The notes: generated from the letters alone by a model not told the origin. 64,000 nucleotides of DNA from Stemphylium vesicarium (GCA_004380135.1 QXCR01000026.1:186001-250000); one strand, 5' to 3'; positions 1-11,257 are shown, numbered from the stretch's first letter. Translations and numbers: made by a program.

Positions 1-439
1 AACTCGACTACGATAACTGGTCTATGACCTGGGGGGTGGATTACGACGCCCATCTTTCGGATGTCCTAAATGCAAGCGCACTGCAATTTCCACTGCTGAA
101 AAAGGTAGATATCCGCTACCAGCATTATATGCCTGGAAGGAATGTCTTGTTGAAAGTCTGGACCCTTCAGCAAGAAGCCCAGAAGTTTGGTATAGCATTC
201 AAGTACAGATTGGAGTGTTTTGTGGACGAGATGAGTATGTGAAACCGCCCTTTTCCTGTAAAGGTTTAGACTGACAAGTCGCAGGAGACTTTTATGAGAT
301 AGTAGATTGCCTTTTGGACATGGGGACCGAGGGCCGCGAGATGGCGATGCATGCCGAGGCATTCAGATCCGATCATAATGAGGTTGAGTTCCGGAGCTTG
401 AAGGAGGCCTACCTTGATGCTGCCGAGAGAATGCGTTAG
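1..439 (+). CDS. 3' end of an unrecognised fungal protein (5' truncated by window edge)
   Basis: An open frame enters from the left edge (codons in phase from base 3) and runs to base 234. There it meets a GTATGT donor; the intron 235-284 ends in GCAG, and the second exon 285-439 finishes at a TAG (437-439). The splice is phase 1 and restores a continuous acidic C-terminal segment of about 50 residues (ending KEAYLDAAERMR), instead of the early TGA at 240. I do not recognise the family. The visible part is soluble, with no membrane segment, and could be the tail of an F-box-like or other fungal orphan protein, but that is a guess. The N-terminus lies outside the window. Confidence 0.55.
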
Positions 440-1647
440 GTGGAAAACAATCTTCAGTTTTGAAGGTCAGAGCAGAATTCGAGGGTGAACATGCTGATAA
501 GTTTGTTAGCGTTGAAGGAAGCCAGACAGACGAGACCAGCGTATGGTTCAGTCTCGGAGCAAAGTACTACGTGCTTTTGTTTGGTTAAAGAATTGGACAA
601 GAAATGCTGCAAGGCTGTCATCCGCGGCGAAGTCAGTGGTCTATATAGTACAGTAGTTTGAGAAGGCATCATCTTTACTATTACATCATTTGGGACCCGT
701 AGGGAACCCCCCCCCCCCCCCCTCCCCCCCAAGCCGGTCGCCGTTTCCACGAGCAACCAGAAAAATATCTACTGTCGCCTATAGTAAGTCACGTGCTTAG
801 GAACAGCACTTACATAGTGAAGCGTTGCCTACATCAGGATCAGCACGCACATCAAATTACTCTTACATCAAGTGGCAGTGACTTGAGGCAATTCATATGC
901 CAAGGTTGGTACAAACCACTCTAATGAGTATAATGGAGTGCACGCAGTCGTTCCTGATTTGCTAAAGCATGTGGCGCGGCTGGAACCAGCATAGAAAGCA
1001 ATGCATCCGCGCGTCAAAATCTCAAAACACGGTAGCTATGACGAGAAAAGATCCTTGTTCGTATGCCAAAACCCATGATTGGATCAAATGTCATTTGTAG
1101 ATAAGATATCTGAAAATTCCAGGAAAGTACGGTGTTGGGAACAGGGGTTTTACCATATAGACTTAGCGCGGACCACGACCATCCCGAAGGGAAGTTAGCC
1201 ACTCCGCAAACAAGGCGTCGAGTCGGACTCAACGATCTAGTTGCCGGGCTTTTCTTTTTTTGGGCTCCGATTGAACGCGAAAATGAAGCGCGTAGGCTTG
1301 CTACCCATGGTTCCGCGCGATAATGTCACTGGCTTCCGAGGACGCGTGACGGACCTCGGGGCAGGCTCGGTCGGCTGACCACCAAACGCGAACCACGTAT
1401 TTGCATCACATAGCCAGCTGATTCGGTCCGTATCCTCATTTCGAACCAAGGGACTCTGTCTCGCTTTTCTGGCCAGAAGCCTGGCTCGCCGCAGGTTTGT
1501 TCGGTAATTCTTGAGATAAAACTTGGCCCTTATGTTCTCTCTCCTCTTTACTACTAAACCTCAAGAATATACGTCTCGTCCCCCAAACATTAGTCTGAGC
1601 GGAACTCGCAACTACAAAACTGATGAGACAACTTTCCCCCCGACAAG
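440..1647. other. Intergenic, no gene seen; contains a long C-tract
   Basis: About 1.2 kb with only short, unrelated open frames and no recognisable protein. It holds the homopolymeric C-tract at 707-730 and a CACGTG at about 791. It is probably the 3' flank of the truncated left gene plus an upstream region for whatever starts near 1648. Confidence 0.6.
707..730. repeat. Homopolymer C tract (C16-T-C7)
   Basis: Sixteen consecutive C (707-722), one T, then seven C. This is direct sequence evidence of a mononucleotide tract. It is likely length-variable and error-prone in sequencing. Confidence 0.95.
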
Positions 1648-1941
1648 ATGCCGCCACACAAATCCTCCCGTTCAAAGAGCCAGATTAACTTTGTGCCAAA
1701 GGCGCCGCAACGACGCGTTGGTGTGCTAAGGAGAAATAGCCTGGCTGAGGCCTATAGGTCTAGCAGATCTGCCTCTCCACCCACCAAAGAGACCATCCAA
1801 GAGGAGAAGGAAGTAACAGAAGAAGTCACAACTGGGCTTGAGTACTTCCCCTTGTGGTTAGGTGTGAAGGCGATTTGGTGGGGTGTTGACTGGTGTGTTG
1901 GAGAGGTTGCGAGGCTAGGAAGCGCAAAGACATGGAGGTGA
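1648..1941 (+). CDS. Possible small hypothetical protein (97 aa)
   Basis: An ATG-initiated frame of 97 codons. The N-terminus is strongly basic and Ser/Arg-rich (PPHKSSRSKSQ, QRRVGVLRR), an acidic linker follows (EEKEVTEE), and the C-terminal part is hydrophobic and Trp-rich (residues about 66-88). The amino-acid grading looks more like a real protein than a random frame, but I cannot name a family. The stop at 1939-1941 overlaps a possible donor (GGAG/GTGAAG), with a possible acceptor near 2010 that would extend the frame with a basic tail toward the antisense gene. The gene model is therefore uncertain in both existence and 3' end. Confidence 0.35.
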   Translation: MPPHKSSRSKSQINFVPKAPQRRVGVLRRNSLAEAYRSSRSASPPTKETIQEEKEVTEEVTTGLEYFPLWLGVKAIWWGVDWCVGEVARLGSAKTWR

Positions 1942-2122
1942 AGAAAGGGTATATGGATCATTCAACACAAATACCAATTACGACGCCGATGCCTAATTCC
2001 CAAAAACCAAATAGAGATCGCAAAAAGATCACCGAACGACTACAAATCGACGGCGCCGACTCCGAAAACACCCCAAACATCAGGAGTTCCTTGAACCAAC
2101 ATCATCAGCACAAGGCACCGAC

Positions 2123-2763
2123 TCAAGCAGTCGCACTACTACTACTACCACCGCCAATCACACCTACAGCCCTCCACTGTCGGTCTCCCACCTTCGCAAC
2201 AGGAGTCTGGTCACGAATTGCCTGCGCGGGGATACGATACATAACCAAATACTCGCCCCAGTGTAGCCATTCATCTACCTCACCCTTCGCCTTGCCCTTC
2301 TTACCACCCACATCCTCACCACTATCCTTCAACAAATCTGCCGCCCTGAACACTGGGCCCCTCGCAAAATGCGCGGGATCGACCGTAACGACCCAAGTAT
2401 CCTCAGCATAACGCTCACCGAAGTGACGAGCCACAGCTTCTGCGTGCGCGAGGTTATCGTAGACGCTGATGAAGGGCGAGGAGATGTTGGTTTGTTGGTT
2501 CAAGTGCGCGAGACCGAAACGAGAGAGTGCCGAGGTGTAGTTCACGATTGTCGTTTGGTTCTTTGCGCTGAACCCCGTTGAAAAGGAGTAGCGCGTTTGA
2601 GAAGTGGTGCGATGCACGCGGTAGACGAGGGGTGGGACGGCGGTCGGGGCGGAGGTCGGTGAAGATGGAGAGAGTGGAGAAGATGAGTTGAGAGCGTATA
2701 GTGCTAATGCCAATGTCAGTGGGGTGATAAGGAGAGACGAGCTGATGGCTCCCTACCTGTCAT
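2123..2763 (-). CDS. DUF7587-like fungal protein with a 7-nt first coding exon
   Basis: Model: exon 1 2757-2763 (ATGACAG), intron 2704-2756 (53 nt, GTAGGG donor, CTGAC branch, TTAG acceptor), exon 2 2123-2703; product about 195 aa. The in-frame codon at 2711-2713 is TTG, not ATG, so the splice is needed to give a normal start (MTALYAL). The centre contains PPLVYRVHRTTSQTRYS, then SPFISVYDNLAHAEAVARHFGER and a later V(T)VD...GPVFRAADLL segment. This matches my memory of the fungal DUF7587 family, whose members have the pattern YRVH..SQT.....GF..KNQT. Function is unknown. The end of the protein is low-complexity (GGGSSSSATA). The gene stands alone, with over 1 kb free upstream. Confidence 0.6.
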
Positions 2764-4289
2764 GGTGGTGGAGAGCCTGAGATGGCTTGGTGTTGGTGTC
2801 TCCAGCCTCGCTGTACCCAAGAGTTACCTGATGGACAATAGAACGAGATATTAGCAGATGAAGAGGCGAGAACAATCACGAATAGAAGGATCGCGAACGT
2901 CGCGTGGCTTGAACGTGTATACAGGCTTTGGACACTGATCAAGTTCACCCTATATGGAACTAAAGCACCTTTATATCCCCAAACCACCAACTATTCATTT
3001 AATCCATAGAAACGGCGGTCAATGAGCCGTTCAAACGGTACCTATGCATTTAAATCAGGAGTTGGTTGGTTGTGTCGACTTCCCTTCTCCGAACGGAGAT
3101 GTACATCACTTTCGTCTGTTCGAGTGTTATCCTCCCGACAGGCAACAAAAAGACAATGATATTCTTCACATGGGTGCGTCGGTAGGCTGAACCGGGTCGT
3201 CGGATGGTCCTGTGCTGTTGGATGAAAGGTTGCATTACCGCGACAGGGTTACTCGTTTGGTGATAAAGCATAGGCCAGCTACATGTAGTACAGATATTCG
3301 GAATTATTGGAAGAGTTGGCTTCTGCGTCTATGTTCGTTTGATGCGTGGGTGCCCGAGTGCTTGCATGTATACGTGCCAGGCCTCTTGAGATGAAAGTGC
3401 CAAAGCGGCGTGTTGACGGAGTCTGGACTGTAGCCATATTAAGGGATGTGTCATCATGAGAACAAAAATGATAGGAACCGCAGAGATAAAAGGATCGAGG
3501 GTCATGTGAGAAATTTGTGTTTGATGAACAAGCTGCTGAGATTGTGAGAAGACGTCATTTCTCTTTCGGCTTGGAAATGTGACAAAACAGAGGCTATGGC
3601 TCATGCACACGATGAAGTCATCCCAACGAATGCTTAGTACTACAAGCTGGGCACTGATGATCATTGGCGGGTGTCGATACTACGCGGAGCTGGTGCTTTA
3701 GTTGCGCTGGAAGTGTCGAGGCATGTTGCCGCTTTGTCGTTTTGCGGCACCCACCGAGCCGGAACTGTGCAGGCAAACGAGCAGGCGCATGTATCAGGGG
3801 AAGTGACTCCGCGCCATCACACATTCGCCAGATATTGCCGATTTGCAGAAGCGGAAGCTGGCGGCCTTCCGAGTAGTCGAGCCAGCATACCTCCGCAAGA
3901 CAAGAAAGGGAAGTGGAGATTCGCCGTATTCGCTCCTGGGATGCGGAAGGTAGCCTGCATGGGTACCGTCAACGGTAGCTGTAAGTATTCTCTCACCGCT
4001 ACTTCTCATGACGATGCACGCTGAATATCACAGCTGCGTTGAGAGCATGGTTGTAGGCAACCTTGACGTGGGGAAGGAATCAATGGATGAAGGTTATGGG
4101 CACGTGGGTCGCCTTTTGGTTCCGCGCTACCCTAATCCACATTAGGACAGGCGTCATGTCACTCGAGTTCGAAAAGTTCACGGCGACGACGGCGGACGCG
4201 CGAACGAGCATTGGACGACGGGAGATAGTACAAACTGTAGGTAATGAAGAAACACATAATATTCTCGCTCTTGGCTAACCCCTGTCCAG
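2764..4289. other. Intergenic, no gene supported
   Basis: About 1.5 kb. The open frames here (largest about 117 codons at 3671-4024) show no family resemblance and overlap each other on both strands, as expected by chance in sequence of about 50% GC. The right end includes the promoter and possible upstream exon of the uL30m gene (CACGTG at 4101-4106; ATG at 4156; GTAATG and GTAGGT donors near 4237-4241; CTAAC-CCAG acceptor ending at 4289). Confidence 0.5.
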
Positions 4290-4422
4290 CCTGCTCCTCC
4301 ACACCGCTGCCGTCAAAGCCACCAGACGGCACAAACCCTCATACCGACGATCCTCACGACCCTCCACCAACCGTCGCAAACGCGCCCATAGCACATATTC
4401 CTCCCAAATCGCACAATCCAAA

Positions 4423-4701
4423 ATGTCTTACTTCCGGATAACGCTCATGCGCTCCGGCATCGGTATGCCGGAGAAGACCCAAGGTGTACTCAAAGCACTC
4501 GGTCTCCGCAAACGCATGACAACCGTCTACCACCCCGTCACACAGTCCGTCGCGGGTCAAATCATGCGGATAAAGGAATTGATCGATGTAAAGGAGGTCA
4601 AGAACCCGATGACGAAGGAGCAAATGCGCGCCGCGAGGAGGCCGGATCCGGGATACTATATTGAGCAAAGGGCGGGGGAGGCTATGAAGAGTTACGAGTA
4701 G
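4423..4701 (+). CDS. MRPL33: Mitochondrial large-subunit ribosomal protein uL30m
   Basis: A 92-residue frame beginning MSYFRITLMRSGIG and containing KTQGVLKALGLRKR, then HPVTQSVAGQIMRIKELIDV. This is the uL30 fold signature (strand, RS-IG loop, helix LxxLGLRK, strand with VAGQI). It corresponds to yeast Mrpl33 and bacterial L30, a protein of the mitochondrial 54S subunit; length and C-terminal extension are typical of filamentous fungi. The start given is the first ATG of the conserved core. The same frame stays open upstream to 4279 without an ATG and reads as a very basic, Ser/Arg-rich stretch (residues like ATRRHKPSYRRSSRPS, then AHSTYSSQ) that looks like a mitochondrial presequence. The true start is therefore probably in an upstream exon joined near 4290 or 4319. 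Confidence 0.85.
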   Translation: MSYFRITLMRSGIGMPEKTQGVLKALGLRKRMTTVYHPVTQSVAGQIMRIKELIDVKEVKNPMTKEQMRAARRPDPGYYIEQRAGEAMKSYE

Positions 4702-5315
4702 GGTCGAAGAAGCTGCGATAGGGCATGTACTGTGTGTTTGTATAGTATGATATGGCATGTGTGTATATACGGCGTTTGGGACCAGCTCGATCAGAGTTGC
4801 ATATACGAAGAAACGTTTTGGCTCTGCCATCTTCTAGTGCACATGTTCACCTACCATATATCCGACCGTAAACAGAAATCTGCCAGACCTGAGAAGAAAC
4901 TGCTTGAATTATTCACCAAGAATGTCTAGTCTTCCAAAGAACGAGCTGGACTGATGGTTCCTACCCGCAGCCGCATTCTGGTCACTCAGCAGGACTGGGG
5001 AAGTTGCGCCCTAGGCAACACAGGAAGTCGCCCCATGCCCACATTATTCACCAGACTGATCATCACTATCCCGCCCCCATCATATCTCACCCCGTACACA
5101 TCTTTGTACCACCAGTAATATATCTGGTAACGTATGTCAGCGACACACCCTTGTCGCACCTAGCGAATGGGCTGCAGGTCTGCTGACACAGGATGGCTGT
5201 TCTTTCTTTCTCAGCCCCAGCTGGCCGTCATTTAGAACCACCCTGTACACAATTTGCCATATCGTGAACGATCTGCCAGACCTACCTTTTTTCTATTCGT
5301 GCCACTACTTGCGAA
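4702..5315. other. Intergenic between uL30m and the HET gene
   Basis: About 610 bp without supported coding sequence. It contains the uL30m 3' flank and the promoter and 5' leader of the HET-domain gene. No TATA box or other defined site that I would call with confidence. Confidence 0.6.
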
Positions 5316-7499
5316 ATGCCGAACAGACGCAAGCGGGGCGCTGACGACCATAACCCTGAGAATCAGCCGCATCACAAGGCTGATGGCCGATATCTCACTG
5401 TCGTTTACCCTTCGATAACGAAATCCCAAGAGCATCTTAACCTACCGGAGCAAAATGGAGTCTTACTGCACCGTGGCTATCATTCCGAGGATGGGCGCAT
5501 TACGCGACAAAAGGCTTCGAGGCCACGCGCACGTGGCCAACACAAGCAGTACGGATTCGGAAGGGAAGCAGAGCCTGCTACGAAGCATCGAGAACCAAAA
5601 GACCTGATTCCAATCATATCATTACCGAGTAATGAGTTGTATCGAGTTGGAAAAAAGGTCGCGTTCGAGGAAGTGCACCGTGACAATGACTCACAGCGAG
5701 CCATTTCTGGTGTCGAAGCATATGTTTACAAGAGGCTGAAGAAGGCTGAAGACTTCAGATTAGTCAAAATCTTACCTGAAGCGACACGAAAGCTAAAGTG
5801 CGAAATCATGCACGCATCACTTCATAGCCCGCCAGACTATGTTGCAATTTTGTATGCTTGGGGGGATGGCTTCGAGAAGAAGGAAATATTCCTAGAAGGA
5901 GCGAGAAAGTTAGTAGCTGCCAGCCTCTATGATGCCCTAAAAGCCGTCCGCCGGAGAGGGAAGGAGGTTCTGGTCTGGATAGACGGGCTATCGATCGATC
6001 AACAGAGCAATGTTGAACGAGCATCTCAGGTTCGGTTGATGACCAGAATCTACAGTCTCGCAAGTTCTGTGGCGATTTGGCTGGGGCCTGACGCTGACGG
6101 CAGTGAGCGAGCAACGCGACTTCTACAAGATTTGAGCAACGGCAAAGTGTCTGATAAATGGCTCAAAGACGAAGAGAGTCCCGACGCGTCTGCTCTACAT
6201 CTTCTCTTCAAGAGAAACTATTGGCGTCGTCTTTGGGTGGTACAAGAGGTGCACCTCGCACGGAAAAAGAGGGTATATTGCGGTCATTCCAGGCTCCCAT
6301 GGGATGCTTACAAGAAAGCCCCGGATGTCTTATGGGAACACGAAAATGATCCGTACTTTCATGAAGGGCCCAGTAGTTTCCCAGACATCAAGTCTTTGCT
6401 GAGGCGGGGCCCGAGTCCACTGCTTGAAGTCTTACGAGCGTGTCGGAAGAAGTTGAGCGAAAACCCACGAGACAAGATCTTTGGCGTTCTGGGCATTCTA
6501 CCTGGAATCACACCCAGTGATCTGACTGTTGACTATAACCAATCTGTCAAGTCTCTGTACATAAATGTCGCTAATTTGATCATCTCATCGGCTCGGCGAC
6601 TCGACGTGATTCGCGAAGCGATTCACTTTCCATCACATCCCAACTCCAAAGATCTTCCGACATGGTGCCCCGACTGGTCGCATATCCCCGAGATATCGAG
6701 CTTACGGGAGAAAGGATTTTTAGCAGCAGGAGAAACAAATGCCGAATACGAATTCCAAGAGGACCCACGGAAGATCAAGATCTCTGCTGTTGACCTGGAC
6801 GTTATTGAGCAGGCTGGCGTAGCTGTAGGTACTCTTTGCGCCCTACAAGACTATCTCATGGCATTTTTGCATTGGCGCATGCTGCTTCTTTCCGCGTTCG
6901 ATATACCAGAAACAGAAGAAGTAGGTAATCCACATGTGGAAGCGTTCTGCGAAACCCTGTCGTTGGGCCAGGTCCCATGGAAATGGAGGTCCTGGATGAA
7001 ACCCGCCTACCAGACATTCTCTTCTCTCATTCAAGAACGAATGCCCCGACTTGTGGTGAGTCGCGAATTCCAACAACACGCAGACGCAGGGATCCTAGAA
7101 ACCGGAGAGCTACGACCATTTGTGCAAAAGCACTTTGGTGATCGCATGGTACGTTTATCTATTTAGTTTCATTGTTACCCTTACCTGGTGGTTTTGCATA
7201 ACGAGCCTACTCTTCATATGTACACTATCATCCTCCTTGACAAGACTAACAATACCTTTGATCGGCAGATGGGGCGAACTTTCTGTCTCACTAAGACCAA
7301 ATTGATGGGCCTTGGAACCGGCTTCATGAGAAGCGGTGATGTTATTGTAGTTCCATTTGGCTGCTCAACACCAATATTACTTCGCCCAGAGGGTCGAGGA
7401 AACGAGTTTAGCTATGTTGGGGACGTCTACATTCACGGCTACATGCACGGTGAGGCCATGAAGGGTAAAAAGCCGGTGAAACAGTACGTGCTTTGTTAA
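5316..7499 (+). CDS. HET (heterokaryon incompatibility) domain protein
   Basis: Exon 1 5316-7148, intron 7149-7268 (120 nt, GTACGT...GGCAG, phase 0), exon 2 7269-7499; 687 aa. The HET domain lies at about residues 173-330 with its three conserved blocks: YVAILYAWGD (usually Y.ALSYVWGD), VLVWIDGLSIDQQ (usually LWIDA.CINQ), and SQVRLMTRIYSLASSVAIWLG, followed by YWRRLWVVQEV. Exon 2 supplies the usual C-terminal module (KLMGLGTG, GDVIVVPFGCSTPILLRP, YVGDVYIHGYMHGEA). HET proteins act in non-self recognition and regulated cell death between incompatible fungal strains; family size in one genome is often large, and most members have no known partner. The N-terminal 165 residues are basic and unrelated to known domains. 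If the intron is retained, translation stops at 7166 and the C-terminal module is lost. Confidence 0.88.
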
Positions 7500-8165
7500 G
7501 CAGCATTTGGACTTGCTCGTATGTTTGGGTTGTTGTTTAAGGCTCGGCCGGTGACATTTTGGTGAGATTCCTCTCCACGTAGCATGATAACCATTTTATT
7601 AGACCTCGAAGAACTTTGGAATTCATGTGATAGATTATAAGTGACTCAACAGATCAGCTCACAAAGACCTTAAAGTCATTCACGAATCAGAGGTAGGTTT
7701 TCGTGGATGCTGAGACACATTGCGCATCTCTTCATTCTTACTGGGTAAGGCGGCTCTGGCCTCGAGTCTTCTCTGCCAGCGATGGCAACATGGTTGTAAT
7801 CAGCGATGATGTATTACCAGGCGACTGCCTCGTCTTCTTATAGGAGGGTAGAGTGAACAGAGATGTGGTTAGTAATAGCAAGAGTGTCACATCTGATTGA
7901 GATTAGGGTGCAGAGGTTTCTGCAAGCTCTGTCGTTAGTCAAATACAAGCGAAGGGGAGCATACCGTCATCACTACCGGCAGGAGAAGCGCTCTATAAAC
8001 AATCTCGCATTAATGATAGAGTTTCTACAACATAGCTTCTGGAGCTACTGACCTTTTGTGTGCAGGAGATGCCTTCCATAAATCCTTCATCTGCTTTGAG
8101 TAGCCGCTCGAAACATCGTCGACATCTGCGCATTCCGAGCTCAAAGCTACCGAAATGGCGAGGGC
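7500..8165. other. Convergent intergenic region
   Basis: About 670 bp between the stop codons of the HET gene (+) and SNU66 (-). It should hold two 3' UTRs. No further gene or repeat seen. Confidence 0.6.
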
Positions 8166-10202
8166 TTATTGCAGACGCACACCAGCGGTACCCTTCTTCT
8201 TCGCCTGGTCGTCAAAGGCATTGCCCAAACCACCGCCACCACTTCGGCTAGCCTCGAGCGAACTCTCAGCCATCTTTTTCTTCTCAGCCGCCACCTTGTC
8301 AAGATGCTTCTTCGTCTTTGTGTTTCCACTGCCCTTGCCGTGGAACTGGTGACTGAGCTGCTTGAACGCCTCTTTCTGGTTCATTTGGCGACCGTGCTCG
8401 TCGACGTACTTGAGCTCGACGTTGGGCGTGTACTCCTTGTTAAAGAGTTCGGCGAGACGACGACTCTCGACCATGTCGGCGCTGGTGTTGTTCTTGCGGG
8501 CCCATTCTTCGCGTTCGCGCGGCGTCATGTTGTTCCAGCGGGCGGAACCTCGCTCGCGCTCACGAGCAATCTTACGTTGACGCTCAGCTTCGGCTTCTGC
8601 CTTGAGCTTGTCGGCAAGGAACTTCTGGCGCTCGCGGAACATGGCGTTCTTGTCGCTGGCGTCGGTTTCGGTGACCAATCCTCTTTGCTTGAGCAACGCA
8701 AGTGTGGCGCCTAGGCCTTGATCAACAGTCTTCTCGGCTTCGAGACCTGTCTCTGTGATATCTGTGGAACGAGCACGAGAGACGCTGCGGTTCCTCGCCT
8801 CTTCCGCTTCGGCAGCTTCAGCGTACGACTGGCCCATTTCCACATCACCGTCCTTGTCAGCAACCGGAATATCGCTCATCGATTTGGTGCCTTCCGAGAC
8901 ATGGCTGGACTTTCTCCGCTTTCGGCGTGCCTCCTCTTCTTCAGCCTCACCGGCGTTGCCCAAATTCTGTACGAACTCGGTGGTTTCGTCAATGACTAAA
9001 GCGCCATTGCCGTCTTCTGTCGAGTCGAGTACGTCGGGCTGAGGAATTGAGGCTTCTTCGCGCATTTGTCTTGCTAGGTCTTCGGGACGCATCTTCTTGC
9101 GCTTCTTCAGGGCCTTTTGACGCTGAGCGGCAAGGTTTGCTTGAAGATCGTCGTCGTCCACGAATGACTCGTCAAAGACCTTTTTCTTCTTCTGTTGTGG
9201 TGCTGTGGTTTCTCCGCCATCGACCTCCATACCGTCAGCAGTAGGATCCTCGGCAGGCATGGCGAGCATTTCTTCATCATCTTCGACGCGCTCCCGCTTA
9301 GACTTCTTGCTCTTCTTCTTTGGCTTCTTCATCTTGACTTCTGAAACGTCCATGTAGTCTTTTGTGGGCGCATCGTCTTTGAGTATGTCCAGGCTGATAG
9401 CAACCTTCTTCGGTCTTGAAGCACCTTGGACTTCAGCCTGGACGTCTTCGACCGTCCGGCCCTTGCCGTCCAGTGTGAAAGCCTTGCTTTTCTTGCCCTC
9501 AATCTCCTCGTCGTATTGTGCCAAAATCGACTTTTGGCCCGACTCGTCCATGTCGTTGGGGTCGTAGGCGCGCTTTCGCTTCTTTGAATCAAGTCGCTCC
9601 TGGAGCCGCTCCTTTTCTCTCAAAGACACGGCCTCCAGCTCGTCTTCGTCTTCGCCATCGACTGCAGTATCCTTGAGAACCAAGATTTGATCTTCGTCGT
9701 CGAACTGGTCAACCTCATGCCCAACTTTGACACCAGCGAGGTCTTTATCGGTGTACTGCATGGCCTCAAGTGCCTGTCGCTCGCGCTCTTCCAGCTCCTT
9801 GCGCATCTGCTCCTCCTTGGCGATTTTCTTCTGACGCTTCTTGCTGCTCTTCAACCAGGCCATGTCATCGTCAACGTCGGCTTCGTCAGCTAGCCCCTTG
9901 CCCTCGAGCTTAGCAAAGCGCGCAGCCTTCTCGCGCTCCTTCTTGATCGCAGCTGCGCGCTCTTCACGCCTAATCTTGGCCAGCCTCTCTTCCTCGAGCT
10001 TCTTCCAATTGTCGGATGCGGCGGCCTGGCGCGTGTCGATGGTGCTTGCAGGTTCTTCGTCGGAGCCGTCGCCATCTTGGGCGAGTTTGAAATCGAGACC
10101 TGAGGGTGCGGCGGGCGCTGCGGATGTGCTTCCACCTGGCAGAGCAGGAAGGCCCATGGACAGACGAATCTTGTTCGCCTCATCGATAGATAGGTCTGCC
10201 AT
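8166..10202 (-). CDS. SNU66: U4/U6.U5 tri-snRNP protein SNU66 / SART1
   Basis: Single exon, 678 aa, start ATG at 10200-10202. The N-terminus (MADLSIDEANKIRLSMGLPALPGG) is the conserved SART-1 start. The rest is highly charged, with long Lys/Glu coiled-coil-like stretches (DNWKKLEEERLAKIRREER, residues about 64-160) and an RRKRR-type basic patch, and the ETTEFVQNL motif in the middle. The conserved C-terminal block is NKEYTPNVELKYVDEHGR through KQLSHQFHGKGSGNTKT. SART1/Snu66 is a structural component of the U4/U6.U5 tri-snRNP, needed for its assembly and recruitment to the spliceosome in the nucleus. Length is close to that of other filamentous fungi. It is intronless here, whereas several neighbours have several introns. 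Confidence 0.9.
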   Translation of the reverse strand: MADLSIDEANKIRLSMGLPALPGGSTSAAPAAPSGLDFKLAQDGDGSDEEPASTIDTRQAAASDNWKKLEEERLAKIRREERAAAIKKEREKAARFAKLEGKGLADEADVDDDMAWLKSSKKRQKKIAKEEQMRKELEERERQALEAMQYTDKDLAGVKVGHEVDQFDDEDQILVLKDTAVDGEDEDELEAVSLREKERLQERLDSKKRKRAYDPNDMDESGQKSILAQYDEEIEGKKSKAFTLDGKGRTVEDVQAEVQGASRPKKVAISLDILKDDAPTKDYMDVSEVKMKKPKKKSKKSKRERVEDDEEMLAMPAEDPTADGMEVDGGETTAPQQKKKKVFDESFVDDDDLQANLAAQRQKALKKRKKMRPEDLARQMREEASIPQPDVLDSTEDGNGALVIDETTEFVQNLGNAGEAEEEEARRKRRKSSHVSEGTKSMSDIPVADKDGDVEMGQSYAEAAEAEEARNRSVSRARSTDITETGLEAEKTVDQGLGATLALLKQRGLVTETDASDKNAMFRERQKFLADKLKAEAEAERQRKIARERERGSARWNNMTPREREEWARKNNTSADMVESRRLAELFNKEYTPNVELKYVDEHGRQMNQKEAFKQLSHQFHGKGSGNTKTKKHLDKVAAEKKKMAESSLEASRSGGGGLGNAFDDQAKKKGTAGVRLQ

Positions 10203-11257
10203 GATGGATGCGATTGCGGGTCGATGGCTGAATCAGCGAGTCGCGTTAGAGGCGGAAGGTTGTAGGTTGGATAGGTGTCGCGAGCACCAGAGAAATGCGA
10301 TGGTGGCGTCTCGGTCTGGGTAAAGAGCGAGGAACTAATTGCGTACGGTGATTGCGCTCTCGTGCTACTAGGCAAAGTTCAGTGTCCGGTGCCCTATTCG
10401 TGACTTGCGGGCAACATCGCACCTCCGGCGTCCAGTTTCTGGCCAAGGCGCTAGTACAACTAGCGCCCCGACGATTACCCGGGGCGCATAAAAAAAGTTC
10501 GTCGCCCTCACCCATCATTCCCACAACCATCGACCTGTGTTAGCATCTCCCATCCACCGTTCGGGGTACGTTCTGTAACGGTGTGACGGTTGTAGATACT
10601 GACAGCTCGTCCATCATGGAGCCCTCTTCTTTTAGTAGAGTGCTTCGGACGACAGGTGCGAAGAACAACTTTGGCAGCTTCCGGCAGCCTGAGCTCACCG
10701 CAAGGTTTGAGCTCGGTGTATGGTTGTTTGTCAGGCAGACTGATTCCGTTTCCCTTTTGCTAGGCCGTCGGCCGTTGATGCTTGGGACTAACCCAGTCGG
10801 CTACATTCCTTTGCCTTCAAAGTACAGTTTTTTTTACCTGTTCCGCGACCATGTGAGACTGCGCCATGGGCGTTTCGCATCTCCAACGACTTTCCGTCTT
10901 TGCATGCGCGACTCCTCCGACGCGCTCATCGTCGCGTGTTTACAAACAATGGCGTCATATGCACTGTAAATTGTCGCATGCAGTTCACTCAATACGGCAA
11001 GCGTCAAGAATTCGAGGGACCGGCCGCCTGTTGGAGCTAACCTGTTGCTCCACGGGTTCACGAGTTGCACATGGCTCTCACCTCGTTGTGCATGTCCATC
11101 ATCTATCTTGTGCGAATATTTGCAGAATGTACATGTTATACAGTATTTCAGCTCTAAAGCCAGTGCAGTGCGGTCAAACGCTATGCAAATGTCATACACC
11201 CATTCCACATGTTTCCCGTTCGTCCAGTATGCACTACATCTCGGTCACCTCGAACGT
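10203..11257. other. Intergenic, SNU66 promoter side
   Basis: About 1.05 kb between the SNU66 start and the mL61 stop. Several chance frames overlap on both strands; none resembles a known protein. The portion next to 10203 is the probable SNU66 promoter and leader. Confidence 0.55.
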
